Origin: CAVVAY01 sp963746465
Lineage (GTDB): Bacteria; Actinomycetota; Actinomycetes; JACCUZ01
NCBI GenBank assembly: GCA_963746465.1
Contig: CAVVAY010000005.1
Location: forward strand, 1 to 64,000
Direction of reading: 5' to 3'
DNA: 64,000 bases
Shown here: positions 1 through 8,724 of the stretch, in pieces
Layout of the letters: each line of letters begins with the position of its first letter
Position numbering within the stretch: position 1 is the stretch's first letter
Made by a program: the position numbers and the translations under genes
The notes under the pieces: generated by a model
Database searches by the model: none
Told to the model about the DNA's origin: nothing
What the model saw: only the letters and a program-made list of their open reading frames with translations

Positions 1-309
1 ATCCTCTGCATTCGCGTCAAGGGCGGTTTGCGCCGCCGCTACGCGTTCGTGGCGACGTCATCAGCGCGACCGTCAAGGCCGCGAACCCGCAGGGGACGGT
101 CAAGAAGGCCGAGGTCCTGACCGCGGTCGTCGTGCGCACGAAGAAGTCCTTCGGCCGCGACGACGGCATACACCGCCTTCGACGAGAACGTGCGGTCATC
201 ATCGACGCGCAGAAGAACCCGCGGGGACGCGCATCTTCGGACCGGTCGCCCGCGAGTTGCGCGACTGAACTCCATCAAGATCATCTCGCTCGCCCCGCAG
301 GTGCTCTAG
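1..309 (+). CDS. rplN: 50S ribosomal protein L14, 5'-truncated and frameshifted
   Basis: Only the last four-fifths of L14 is in the window; it starts near residue 20 of the family. Pieced together across frames, the translation gives CIRVKGG, GDVISATVKAANP, VLTAVVVRTKKSFGR, IDAQKNPRG, RIFGPVAREL and finally IKIISLAP before TAG at 307-309. These are the normal L14 motifs in the normal order. L14 binds 23S rRNA at the inter-subunit face. No single frame runs through: the reading frame changes near 40-50, 170, 230 and 265. Because the protein is essential and the rest of the operon shows the same defect, I read these as base-call indels. The gene sits directly upstream of rplX, as in other spc operons. 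Confidence 0.85.
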
Positions 310-312
310 GCG

Positions 313-615
313 ATGCCCGCTCGCATCCGAAGAACGATGTCGTCATCGTCATCAGCGGCAAGGATCGCGGCAAGGAGGGCAAGGCTCCGCGTGGATCCCG
401 AGAAAGCGCGTCACGTCGAGGGCCTGAACATGATCAAGCGCGACCAGCGGGCGCGGCCGGGCTCGATGGAGGCCGGGGTGCCACTGACAGGGAAGCCAGA
501 TCGACGTCTCCAACGCCGCCGTGCGCGACCGCGCGAAAGAAGCTGATGCGCGGCAAGGCCGTCGAGGAGCACGGCAAGCGCCTGCGCGCCTCGGTGCGCA
601 CGGGGGTGAAGATCG
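313..615 (+). CDS. rplX: 50S ribosomal protein L24, frameshifted
   Basis: It starts with ATG at 313, three bases after the L14 stop. The translation reads MPARIRKNDVVIVISGKDRGKEGK, then VDPEKARVHVEGLNMIKR and SMEAGVPLTGKIDVSNAAV, the KOW-type N-terminus and body of L24, an early assembly protein of the 50S subunit. The tail (RTGVKID) runs into the rplE start at 616; the stop codon is not clean, which fits a missing base. Frames change near 340, 385-410, 490 and 560. L14-L24-L5 is the standard spc order. I am confident of the identity but not of the exact 3' end. Confidence 0.8.
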
Positions 616-1316
616 ATGCCCGCGACCGCCACGACCCCGCGCCTGAAGACCCGCTACCACGAGGAGATCCGCCCCGCGCTGAAGGAGCGCTTCGGCTACT
701 CGTCGATCATGCAGGTCCCGCGGATCGAGAAGATCACGCTGAACATGGGCGTCGGCGACGCCAAGCAGGACTCCAAGATGCTCGAGCAGGCGCAGGAGCA
801 GCTGGCGACGATCGCCGGCCAGAAGCCCAACGTGCGCCGCGCCCGCAAGTCGATCGCCAACTTCAAGCTGCGCGAGGCATGCCTGTCGGCCTGTCGGTGA
901 CGCTGCGCGATCAGCGCGCCTACGGGTTCCTGGACCGGCTCATGTCGATCGCGCTGCCGCGCGTCCGTGACTTCCGCGGGCTGAAGGCCGGCGCCTTCGA
1001 CGGCCGCGGCAACTACTCCATGGGCATTCGCGAGCAGATCATCTTCCCCGAGATCGACTACGACACGGTCGACCAGGTCCGCGGCCTCGACGTCACGATC
1101 ACGACGCGGCGCAGTCCGACCTCGAGGCGTTCGCGCTGCTCGAGGCGTTCGGAATGCCGTTCACGAAGGAGGCCAGCCTGCAGGACGCGGCGGCCGAAGC
1201 ACGCGCGCCGCCGCCGAAGCTCCGAGGAGGCGGCGCGCCACGAAGAGCTGCGCGCCAAGGCCGAGGCGGAGCAGGCGGCGCTCGAGCAGCTCAAGCAGGA
1301 GAACCCGGAGGCCTAG
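616..1316 (+). CDS. rplE: 50S ribosomal protein L5 with acidic C-terminal extension, frameshifted
   Basis: L5 binds 5S rRNA in the central protuberance. The ATG at 616 opens MPATATTPRLKTRYHEEI, followed by VPRIEKITLNMGVGDAK, the L5 signature, and later GRGNYSMGIREQIIFPEIDYD. Frames switch near 878 (a base lost in the REGMPVGLSVTLR segment), near 1110, and near 1200. After the usual L5 end (AFGMPF) the reading continues about 45 residues as a Glu/Ala-rich helix (EEAARHEELRAKAEAEQAALEQ) to TAG at 1314-1316. Such extensions are not part of core L5. They may be lineage-specific, but because the frame is uncertain here the exact length should be treated with care. Confidence 0.85.
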
Positions 1317-1374
1317 GAGCGACCCGCCGAGGAGGCGGAAGCAGAGTCCGAGACCGAAGGAGAAGACAGCGAAC

Positions 1375-1560
1375 ATGGCCAAGACGTCCCAGCGGGTCCG
1401 CCAGGCGCGGCCCGCGAAGTACAAGACCCGGGAGTACAGCCGTTGCCGCCGTTGCGGCCGGGCCCGCGCCGTATACCGCAAGTTCGGCCTGTGCCGGATC
1501 TGCCTGCGCGAGATCGCCCACAACGGCTTCGTCCCGGGCATGACGAAGTCTTCGTGGTAA
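1375..1560 (+). CDS. rpsN: 30S ribosomal protein S14, zinc-binding type (S14Z)
   Basis: This 61-residue protein is intact. It has the short zinc-ribbon form of S14 with ligands in CRRCG (about residue 24) and CRIC (about residue 40), and ends KSSW as type Z S14 proteins do. A GAAGGAGA ribosome site lies about 12 bases before the ATG. S14 sits in the head of the 30S subunit and this zinc form is typical of actinobacteria. It is the only spc gene upstream of rpmJ in this window with no sign of an indel. Confidence 0.97.
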   Translation: MAKTSQRVRQARPAKYKTREYSRCRRCGRARAVYRKFGLCRICLREIAHNGFVPGMTKSSW

Positions 1561-1582
1561 CCGAAAGCATCCAGAGCACTCC

Positions 1583-1993
1583 GTGAGCGCAAGCACCGAC
1601 CCAATCGCAGACTTCCTGACCCGGATCCGCAACGCGATCCAGGCCGCCCATGAGACGGTCGACATCCCTTCGTCCAAGCTCAAGACCGAGTGCGCCCGGA
1701 TCCTCGCCGAGCAGGGCTACATCGACGGCTACAGCGTCGGTCGCGCCTGACGCCGACCACCCGGCGAGATCATCCGCGTGCGGCTGAAGTACACGTCGGA
1801 TCGCCGCTCGGCGATCTCCGGGCTCAAGCGCGTCTCGCGCCCAGGCCGGCGCACGTACGCCGGCGCCGGCGAGATCCCGAAGGTTCTCGGCGGCATGGGC
1901 ACCGCCATCGTCTCGACGTCACGAGGCGTCATGACCGGCCACGAGGCCCGCAACGCGGGCGTCGGCGGCGAGGTCGTGGCGCACGTCTGGTAG
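1583..1993 (+). CDS. rpsH: 30S ribosomal protein S8, internal compensating frameshifts
   Basis: S8 binds helix 21 of 16S rRNA. GTG at 1583 opens SASTDPIADFLTRIRNAIQA and the gene ends AGVGGEVVAHVW at TAG 1991-1993, both textbook S8. An in-frame TGA at 1748-1750 interrupts it. Reading one frame over from about 1740 gives VAPDADHP and then returns to GEIIRVRLKYTSDRR, so an inserted and a deleted base close together explain the stop better than a nonsense mutation. The gene lies between rpsN and rplF as expected. Confidence 0.88.
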
Positions 1994-1999
1994 CCGGTG

Positions 2000-2532
2000 A
2001 TGTCCCGTATCGGCAAGAAGCCCATCCCCGTCCCGTCCGGCGTGACCGTCTCGATCGAGCCCGAGCTCGTGCAGGTGAACGGGCCCCGCGGCGAGCTGTC
2101 CGAGCGAGTCTCGCGCGACATCACGGTACCCAGGACGGCGAGCAGCTCGTCGTCACGCGCCCGACCGACCGCGGCGAGCATCGTGCGCTGCACGGCCTCA
2201 CCCGCTCGCTCGTCGCGAACATGGTCAAGGGCGTCACCACCGGCTTTGCGAAGACACTCGAGATCCAGGGCGTCGGCTACCGCGCGGCGCTCAAGGGCCG
2301 CGACCTCGAGCTGGCCCTCGGCTACTCGCATCCCGTCTCGGTCAAGGCGCCCGAGGGCATCGAGTTCGAGGTCCCGCAGCCGACCCGCGTCATCGTCAAG
2401 GGCAACTCCAAGCAGCAGGTCGGCGAGCTCGCGGCGAACATCCGCAAGAAGCGCCCGCCGGAGCCCTACAAGGGCAAGGGCATTCGCTACGAGGGCGAGT
2501 ACGTCGCCCGGAAGGTCGGTAAGCGCGCATGA
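2000..2532 (+). CDS. rplF: 50S ribosomal protein L6, one frameshift
   Basis: ATG at 2000 (a GTG lies one codon earlier) gives MSRIGKKPIPVPSGV, the universal L6 start. After about residue 43 the frame shifts near 2128 and continues QDGEQLVVTRPTDRGEHRALHG, GVGYRAALKGRDLEL and the end RKKRPPEPYKGKGIRYEGEY. L6 lies near the sarcin-ricin loop. The stop overlaps the rplR start as ATGA (2529-2532), which implies translational coupling. One missing base around 2125-2131 is enough to restore a continuous protein of about 177 residues. Confidence 0.92.
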
Positions 2533-2880
2533 GCGTCAAGACCCAGCCCGCAGCAAGCGCCTCAAGCGCCGCCGCCGCGTGCGCGCGAAGATCACCGGCA
2601 CCGCCGAGCGCCCGCGGATCTCCGTTTTTCGCTCCAACCGGGGCATCGGCGCCCAGCTCGTCGACGACGTCGCCGGGCACACGCTGGCCGCCGTCGCCTG
2701 GAGCGAGGGTCCGCTGCGCGACAAGGCGCCGATGGAGCAGGCGACCGAGGCCGGCAAGCTGCTCGCCGAGCGCGCGCAGAAGGCCGGCGTCTCCACCGCC
2801 GTGTTCGACCGTGGCGGCTACCAGTACCACGGTCGCGTCAAGGCCTTCGCAGAGGGCGTCCGCGAAGGAGGACTCACCGT

Positions 2881-2884
<4 letters not shown>
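2529..2884 (+). CDS. rplR: 50S ribosomal protein L18, one frameshift
   Basis: The gene starts at the ATGA overlap with rplF. After five codons (MSVKT) a base is missing near 2543-2550, and the protein continues KRLKRRRRVRAKITGTAERPR, ISVFRSNRGIGAQLVDD, and GGYQYHGRVKAFAEGVREGG. These are the L18 signatures; L18 holds 5S rRNA together with L5. The C-terminal GVREGG(L) motif is intact. The stop TGA overlaps the rpsE start (ATGA at 2881-2884). The expected length of about 118 residues is recovered when the indel is ignored. Confidence 0.92.
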
Positions 2885-3543
<659 letters not shown>

Positions 3544-3547
<4 letters not shown>

Positions 3548-3718
3548 GGATCACCCAGTTCAAGTCCAAGAACGGCTCGGACAAGCGCCAGCTCGACACC
3601 CTGCGCTCGCTCGGCCTGCGCCGGATCGGCCACACGGTCGAGGTCAAGGACACCCCGCAGGCCCGCGGCATGCTGCACGGGTCCGCCATCTCGTCCGCAT
3701 CACGAGGAGAAGTCATGA
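3544..3718 (+). CDS. rpmD: 50S ribosomal protein L30, frameshift near 3' end
   Basis: The ATG at 3544 overlaps the rpsE stop. The protein reads MRITQFKSKNGSDKRQLDTL, then RSLGLRRIGHTVEVKDTPQARG, which is L30 throughout. Near 3682 the frame changes and the last residues, VRHLVRIT, appear in another frame. The stop is probably the TGA at 3716-3718, which overlaps the rplO ATG. L30 is about 60 residues, as expected for a bacterial L30. Confidence 0.88.
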
Positions 3719-4219
3719 CCCCGTCTGAGCCCGACGACGAGCCGCGCATCGGGCTGAACACGCTCAAGCCCGCCCCGGCAGCCGCAAGCCGCGCAAGCGC
3801 GTCGGTCGCGGTCACGGCTCGGGCACCGGCAAGACTCAGGCCGCGGCCACAAGGGCGCGGGCGCGCGCTCGGGCTCCAAGACGCGCCCGGCTTCGAGGGC
3901 GGCCAGATGCCGATCCACATGCGGATGCGCAAGCTGCGCGGTCCGCACATGAAGAAGTCGATGCCGTTCGAGACGTTCCGCACGCACACGCAGGCGGTCA
4001 ACCTGCAGGATCTCGAGCGCCGCTTCGAGTCCGGCGACGAGGTCACGCTCGAGGCACTGAAGGCCAAGGGCCTCGGCACCCGCAAGGACGTGCCGGTGAA
4101 GATCCTCGCCAAGGGTGAGATCTCCAAGCCGCTGACGGTCCACGCGCACGCGCTTCAGCGCGGCTGCCCGCCAGGCGATCGAGGCCGCCGGCGGGACCTG
4201 CCAGATCGACGCTGACTGA
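3715..4219 (+). CDS. rplO: 50S ribosomal protein L15, frameshifted
   Basis: ATG at 3715 opens MTPSEPDDEPRIGLNTLKPA. The glycine-rich L15 core appears after frame changes near 3780-3830 (RKRVGRGHGSGTGKT, GHKGAGARSG), then FEGGQMPIHMRMRKLRG in the first frame. Near 4150 another change gives FSAAARQAIEAAGGTCQIDAD and the stop at 4217-4219. L15 folds 23S rRNA and neighbours L35 and L21 in the large subunit. With the indels repaired the length is close to 168 residues. secY follows after 47 bases that contain a promoter-like site. Confidence 0.9.
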
Positions 4220-4249
4220 CCGCGGGGCCCGGCGGGCGCCGGCCGCCTG

Positions 4250-4258
4250 TACTAAGCT
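4250..4258 (+). promoter_or_regulatory. -10 box before secY
   Basis: TACTAAGCT contains TAAGCT eight bases before the secY GTG at 4267, with no Shine-Dalgarno sequence in between. This matches the leaderless-type arrangement seen at many genes here and would give secY-adk-map their own promoter inside the spc operon. Confidence 0.5.
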
Positions 4259-4266
4259 CAGCCGTC

Positions 4267-5536
4267 GTGCTCTCGACGATCCTCACGGCCTTCAAGGTCG
4301 CAGACATCCGCAAGAAGCTCGCGTTCACCGCGGTCCTGCTGGTGCTCTATCGCCTCGGCTATCACATCCCCGTGCCGGGGGTCAACGTCGACGCCGTCGA
4401 CGCCGTCCAGGACAGTTCGGCGGCGGCGGCGTCCTGCGGTTCCTCAACGTCTTCAGCGGCGGCGGCCTGTCGAAGATCGCGCTCTTCGCGCTGGGGATCA
4501 TGCCGTACATCACGGCGTCGATCATCCTGCAGCTGCTGACGGTCGTCGTGCCGTCGCTCGAGAAGCTTCAGAAGGAGGGCGAGGTCGGCCAGCAGCGCAT
4601 CACGCAGTACACGCGCTACCTCACCGTCGGCCTCGCGTTCGGCCAGGCGATCGGCTACGTCTTCCTCTTCCGGTCGTTCACCGCCAGCGCCGGCGAGCCG
4701 ATCATCGACAACTTCAGCGCGGCGCGGGTCTTCCTCATCGTCATCTCGCTGACCGCGGGCTGCGTGCTCATCATGTGGATGGGCGAGCTCATCACGCAGC
4801 GCGGCATCGGCAACGGGATCTCGCTGATGATCTTCGCCTCGATCGTGTCCGGCCTGCCCGGCGGCATCCAGGCCTGGGCGAAGAGCTCGGACCCCGTCTT
4901 CAAGGTCATGATGCCGTTCATCGCCTGGCGGTGATCGCCTCGATCGTCTTCGTGCAGGAGGGCCAGCGGCGGATCCCGATCCAGTACGCCAAGCGGGTCA
5001 TCGGCCAGCGCATGACGCAGGGCGGGCAGACCTATCTCCCGCTGCGGGTGAACATGGCGGGCGTCATCCCGGTCATCTTCGCGGCGTCGCTCATGGCCTT
5101 CCCGCAGACGATCGGCCAGCTCGTCAACAACAACGCCGGGCGCGACTTCGCGGCGTTCTTCAACCCCGGCGGCTGGCCCTACATCTTCGGCGAGTCGCTG
5201 TTCATCATCCTCTTCACGTACTTCTACACGGCGGTCACGTTCAACCCCGTCGACCAGGCCGACAACCTCAAAAAGTACGGCGGGTTCATCCCCGGGGTGA
5301 GACCCGGCCGGCCGACGGCCGAGTTCCTCGACCGCGTGCTCGCCCGCCTGACGTTCCCGGGGGCGCTGTACCTCGCGCTCGTGGCGGCCATCCCGACGAT
5401 CCTCGTCGCCCGGACGAGCGCGAACTTCTTCTTCGCGGGGACGTCGATCCTGATCGTCGTCGGCGTCGCGCTGGACACGATGAAGCAACTCGAGGCGCAA
5501 CTCATGATGCGCAACTACGAGGGCTTCTTGAAGTGA
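4267..5536 (+). CDS. secY: Protein translocase subunit SecY, two frameshifts
   Basis: SecY forms the membrane channel of the Sec translocon with SecE and SecG. GTG at 4267 opens LSTILTAFKVADIRKKLAFT and the first membrane helix. Near 4414 one base is missing; the plug/TM2 region FGGGGVLRFLNVFSGGGLSK and IMPYITASIILQLL follow. A second loss near 4928 turns IALAVIASI into a stop; after it come the cytoplasmic loop QEGQRRIPIQYAKR and the later helices with PTILVARTSANFFFAGTSIL. The end MMRNYEGFLK is standard. About 423 residues and ten predicted membrane spans are recovered, which is normal. Confidence 0.95.
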
Positions 5537-5590
5537 TGCTCGCCGCGCTGCGGTGCTGTCGCCGCGCGCAGTAGGCTCGGCTCGCCGCCG

Positions 5591-6266
5591 ATGTCGGAGC
5601 TGAACCTCATCCTGCTGGGACCGCCGGGGGCGGGCAAGGGCACCCAGGCCGAGCGGCTGACGGACGACTTCAACCTGCCGTACATCGCGACGGGCAACAT
5701 CCTGCGCCGCGCGGTCGCCGACACGACCGTCCTCGGCATGCAGGCCAAAGGCTTCATGGACGAGGGCAAGCTCGTCCCCGACGAGGTGATCACCGGCGTG
5801 ATCCTCGAGGCGCTCGAGAACGCCGACGCGCGCGACGGCTTCATCCTGGACGGCTTCCCGCGGACGATCCCGCAGGCCGAGGCCCTCGAGGAGGGGGATG
5901 CGCGCCCGCGACCGGTCGCTCACCGCGGTCATCCTCATCGACGTCCCCGACGAGGAGGTCGTGCGGCGCATGTCCGGCCGGCGCGTGAGCGTCACGACCG
6001 GCCGCGTCTACCACGTCGAGTTCGACCCTCCCAAGCACGAGGGCCGCTGCGACGTCGACGGCTCGCGGCTCATCCAGCGCGACGACGACAAGCCCGAGAC
6101 GGTCGTCAAGCGCCTCGAGGTCTACCACGAGCAGACCGAGCCGCTGATCGGCTTCTACGAGGGACGCGGGCTGCTGCGCCGGTTCGACGGCACGCGGTCG
6201 CCGACCGAGGTCCACGACCACATCCGCGCGACGATCGCGACGCTGCGCCTCGAAGACGAGCTGTGA
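5591..6266 (+). CDS. adk: Adenylate kinase, one frameshift
   Basis: Adk interconverts AMP + ATP and 2 ADP. ATG 5591 gives MSELNLILLGPPGAGKGTQA with the P-loop GPPGAGKGT. The AMP-binding part (IATGNILRRAV) and DGFPRTIPQAEAL follow. A base is missing near 5893; the rest (RRMSGRRVS, a LID of the non-zinc type with VYHVEFDPPKHEGRCD, and RDDDKPETVVKRLEVY) is in the next frame to TGA 6264-6266. Total about 224 residues, as expected. A TAGGCT box at 5572-5577 lies 13 bases upstream. The stop overlaps the map start. Confidence 0.94.
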
Positions 6267-7024
6267 TCGTCAAGAAGTCCCAGGAAGAGATCGACAAGAT
6301 GGCGGCGGCGGGCGCGATTCTCGTCCGGACGCTCGAGCTCGTGGAGAGCAAGATCCGCCCGGGCGTGACGACCGGCGAGCTCGACGCCGCCGCCGAGCGC
6401 TTCATCCGCTCGCAGGGAGCGACGCCGGCGTTCAAGGGCTACCGCGGGTTCCCCGGCTCGCTGTGCACCTCGCCCAACTCGATGGTCGTCCACGGGATCC
6501 CCGGCTCCTACGAGCTGACCCGCGGCGATGTCATCTCCGTCGACTGCGGCGTCGTCCTGGACGGGTGGGTCGCCGATGCCGCGCGAACCTTCGCCGTCGG
6601 CCCCGTCTCGGCGACCGCGCGCAAGCTGCTGACGACGACGGAGGCCTCGCTGTTCGCGGCCGTCGAGCAGTGCCGTCCGGGCAAGCGCCTCGGCGACGTG
6701 TCGCACGCCGTGCAGGAGGTCGTCGAGGCCGAGGGACTCTCGGTCGTGCGCTCGCTCGTCGGTCACGGGATCGGCCGCGACATGCACGAGGACCCGCAGA
6801 TCCCCAACTACGGGCCTCCCGGCAAGGGCGTGAAGCTCGAGGAGGGGATGGTGCTCGCCGTCGAGCCGATGGTCACCGTCGGGCGTCACGCGGTGCGCAT
6901 GGGCGAGGACCACTGGGCGATCTATTCGCAGGACGGCTCGCTGGCCGCGCACTTCGAGTTCACCATCGCGGTCACCGCCGACGGGCCACGGGTGCTGACG
7001 CCGTGGCACGAGACGGCGGACTGA
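6263..7024 (+). CDS. map: Methionine aminopeptidase, type I
   Basis: This enzyme removes the initiator methionine from nascent proteins. GTG 6263 overlaps the adk TGA (GTGA). The product is 253 residues and intact. Metal and catalytic residues of the pita-bread fold are visible: VHGIPG, ISVDCGVVLDGWVADAARTF (the two Asp ligands), VGHGIGRDMHEDPQIPNY (His and the catalytic loop), EEGMVLAVEPM (Glu) and HFEFTIAV (Glu). It lacks the N-terminal zinc-finger extension of type Ic enzymes. The family usually sits between adk and infA, but infA does not follow here. Confidence 0.97.
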   Translation: MIVKKSQEEIDKMAAAGAILVRTLELVESKIRPGVTTGELDAAAERFIRSQGATPAFKGYRGFPGSLCTSPNSMVVHGIPGSYELTRGDVISVDCGVVLDGWVADAARTFAVGPVSATARKLLTTTEASLFAAVEQCRPGKRLGDVSHAVQEVVEAEGLSVVRSLVGHGIGRDMHEDPQIPNYGPPGKGVKLEEGMVLAVEPMVTVGRHAVRMGEDHWAIYSQDGSLAAHFEFTIAVTADGPRVLTPWHETAD

Positions 7025-7034
7025 GGCGCTTCGC

Positions 7035-7040
7035 TACACT
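7035..7040 (+). promoter_or_regulatory. -10 box upstream of the alpha operon
   Basis: TACACT lies 67 bases before the rpmJ ATG, in the 83-base gap after map. rpmJ has its own purine-rich site (AAGAAGGGG) so this would be a leadered transcript covering rpmJ to rplQ. No infA gene fits in the gap. Confidence 0.4.
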
Positions 7041-7107
7041 CACTGGTCGCGCCAGCGGCGGGATCACGGTCCCGCGCGCGGTTTCTCACGTCTTCAAGAA
7101 GGGGCTC

Positions 7108-7221
7108 ATGAAGGTACGACCGTCGGTGAAGCCGATGTGCGAGAAGTGCAAGATCATCCGCCGCCACGGCGCGGTGCTGGTCATCTGCTCCAATCCGCGC
7201 CACAAGCAGCGGCAGGGGTAG
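7108..7221 (+). CDS. rpmJ: 50S ribosomal protein L36, zinc type
   Basis: The 37-residue product MKVRPSVKPMCEKCKIIRRH followed by GAVLVICSNPRHKQRQG is a complete zinc-ribbon L36 with three Cys and one His ligand. It stabilises rRNA contacts near the peptidyl-transferase region. AAGGGG lies 4 bases before the ATG. It begins the alpha operon; rpsM follows after 4 bases. Confidence 0.98.
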   Translation: MKVRPSVKPMCEKCKIIRRHGAVLVICSNPRHKQRQG

Positions 7222-7225
7222 GTCC

Positions 7226-7606
7226 ATGGCACGTATCGCCGGGATCAACATCCCCTTGAACAAACGCGCCGAGATCGGCCTGACGTACATCTATGGCGTC
7301 GGGCGCTCGACCTCCAACGAGATTCTGCGCAAGACGAACATCGAGCCCGACCGCAAGGTCCGCGACCTCACCGAGGACGAGGTCGCACGCCTTCGCGAGG
7401 CCATCGACGACCTCACGGTCGAAGGTGACCTGCGCCGCGAGCGCTCGCAGAACATCAAGCGCCTGATGGAGATCGGGTGCTACCGCGGGATGCGTCATCG
7501 CCGCGGTCTGCCTGTTCGCGGGCAGAAGACGAAGACGAACGCCCGTACGCGCAAGGGGCCCAAGCGCATGCAGGTGGCCGGCAAGAAAAAGGCCACGAAG
7601 AAGTAA
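7226..7606 (+). CDS. rpsM: 30S ribosomal protein S13
   Basis: The 126-residue protein MARIAGINIPLNKRAEIGLT, with YIYGVGRSTSNEIL, RGMRHRRGLPVRGQKTKTNA and a lysine-rich tail GKKKATKK, is a typical S13. S13 contacts the P-site tRNA and helix B1 bridges in the head of the 30S subunit. The H2TH-like segment and basic tail are complete. The gene is intact and 10 bases upstream of rpsK. Confidence 0.98.
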   Translation: MARIAGINIPLNKRAEIGLTYIYGVGRSTSNEILRKTNIEPDRKVRDLTEDEVARLREAIDDLTVEGDLRRERSQNIKRLMEIGCYRGMRHRRGLPVRGQKTKTNARTRKGPKRMQVAGKKKATKK

Positions 7607-7616
7607 AGGACTCTCA

Positions 7617-8012
7617 TTGCCTGCTCCCAAGCGCCCACAACGCGGCCGCCGCAAGCCGAAGAAGAACATCCCGATCGGCCAGGCTCACATCAAGACGTCG
7701 TTCAACAACACCATCGTCTCCCTCTCGGATCGAGAGGGCAACGTCATCGCGTGGGAGTCTGCGGGCGGGGCCGGCTTCAAGGGCTCGCGCAAGTCGACGC
7801 CGTTCGCCGCGCAGGTCACGGCCGACGCCGCAGCGCGTAAGGGCATCGAACAGGGGCTGCAGAAGGTCGAGGTCTTCGTGAAGGGGCCGGGCTCAGGTCG
7901 CGAGACCGCGATCCGCTCGCTCCAGGCCGCCGGCCTCGAGGTCACCGGCGTCAAGGACGTCACACCGCAGGCGCACAACGGCTGCCGCCCGCGCAAGCGG
8001 CGGAGGGTCTAG
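7617..8012 (+). CDS. rpsK: 30S ribosomal protein S11
   Basis: S11 forms part of the platform of the 30S subunit near the E site. The start is TTG at 7617, preceded by the strong site AAAGGA, and gives PAPKRPQRGRRKPKKNIPIG. Core motifs AHIKTSFNNTIVSLSDREGN, SAGGAGFKGSRKSTPFAAQ, VKGPGSGRETAIRSLQAAGL and the end DVTPQAHNGCRPRKRRRV are all family features. 131 residues, intact. The rare TTG start is supported by the ribosome site and by the absence of any nearer ATG or GTG. Confidence 0.97.
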   Translation: MPAPKRPQRGRRKPKKNIPIGQAHIKTSFNNTIVSLSDREGNVIAWESAGGAGFKGSRKSTPFAAQVTADAAARKGIEQGLQKVEVFVKGPGSGRETAIRSLQAAGLEVTGVKDVTPQAHNGCRPRKRRRV

Positions 8013-8015
8013 CTC

Positions 8016-8636
8016 ATGGCGCGCGATACCGGAGCAGCCTGCAAGCAGTGCCGTCGCGAGGGCCAGAAGCTCTTCCTCAAGGGCGAGCGCTGCCTGACCG
8101 ACAAGTGCGGCGTCGAACGGCGCGCGTACCCGCCGGGCGACCACGGCCGCGGCCGCCAGAAGCAGTCGGAGTACCGCGTCCAGCTGCGCGAGAAGCAGAA
8201 GGCGCGCCGCTACTACGGCGTCCTCGAGAAGCAGTTTCGCATCTACTACGACAAGGCGTCGCGCATGGACGGGATCACGGGCGAGAACCTGCTCTCGATC
8301 CTCGAGTCGCGCCTTGACAACGTGCTCGTGCGCCTCGGCTTCGCCGCCTCGCGCCGCCAGGCCCGGCAGTTCGTCCGCCACGGCCATTGGACGGTCAACG
8401 GCCGCCGCGTGGACATTCCGAGCTACCAGGTGCGCGAGGGCGACATCATCGCCGTCAAGGCCAACACGCCCGTCGAGCCCGTCATCCGTGACGCCACGGA
8501 GCTGACGGCGCAGGTCCCCGCATGGTTGCAGGCCGACCACGATGCCCTCACGGCCAAGGTCCTGCGCAAGCCGGAACGCCGCGAGATCGCGGCGCCCGTG
8601 CAGGAGCAGCTCATCGTCGAGCTGTACTCCAAGTAG
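8016..8636 (+). CDS. rpsD: 30S ribosomal protein S4, zinc-binding type
   Basis: S4 is a primary 16S rRNA-binding protein and controls decoding accuracy. The 206-residue product carries the zinc-ribbon N-terminus (C at 9, CKQC; later CLTDKC) of the C+ form of S4, then the S4 RNA-binding domain with RLDNVLVRLGFAASRRQARQ and FVRHGHWTVNGRRVDIPSY. It ends QEQLIVELYSK as S4 proteins do. The ATG follows the rpsK stop by three bases. Confidence 0.98.
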   Translation: MARDTGAACKQCRREGQKLFLKGERCLTDKCGVERRAYPPGDHGRGRQKQSEYRVQLREKQKARRYYGVLEKQFRIYYDKASRMDGITGENLLSILESRLDNVLVRLGFAASRRQARQFVRHGHWTVNGRRVDIPSYQVREGDIIAVKANTPVEPVIRDATELTAQVPAWLQADHDALTAKVLRKPERREIAAPVQEQLIVELYSK

Positions 8637-8724
8637 CACCGTCTTTCCCCGCCCTCACCCGGCGCGCCCTGTCGGACCGGCTCAGCGCGACGGCCCCCCG
8701 TGACATCCCGACGTTAGGACCCTG

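Noticed and set aside
132..1316. A 394-codon open frame spanning L14 to L5
   Set aside because: It is stitched from pieces of three ribosomal protein genes by frame errors; only parts match proteins, and the family motifs move between frames.
1748..1750. In-frame stop in rpsH as a true nonsense mutation
   Set aside because: Reading the next frame over the interval restores the S8 sequence before and after, so paired indels explain it.
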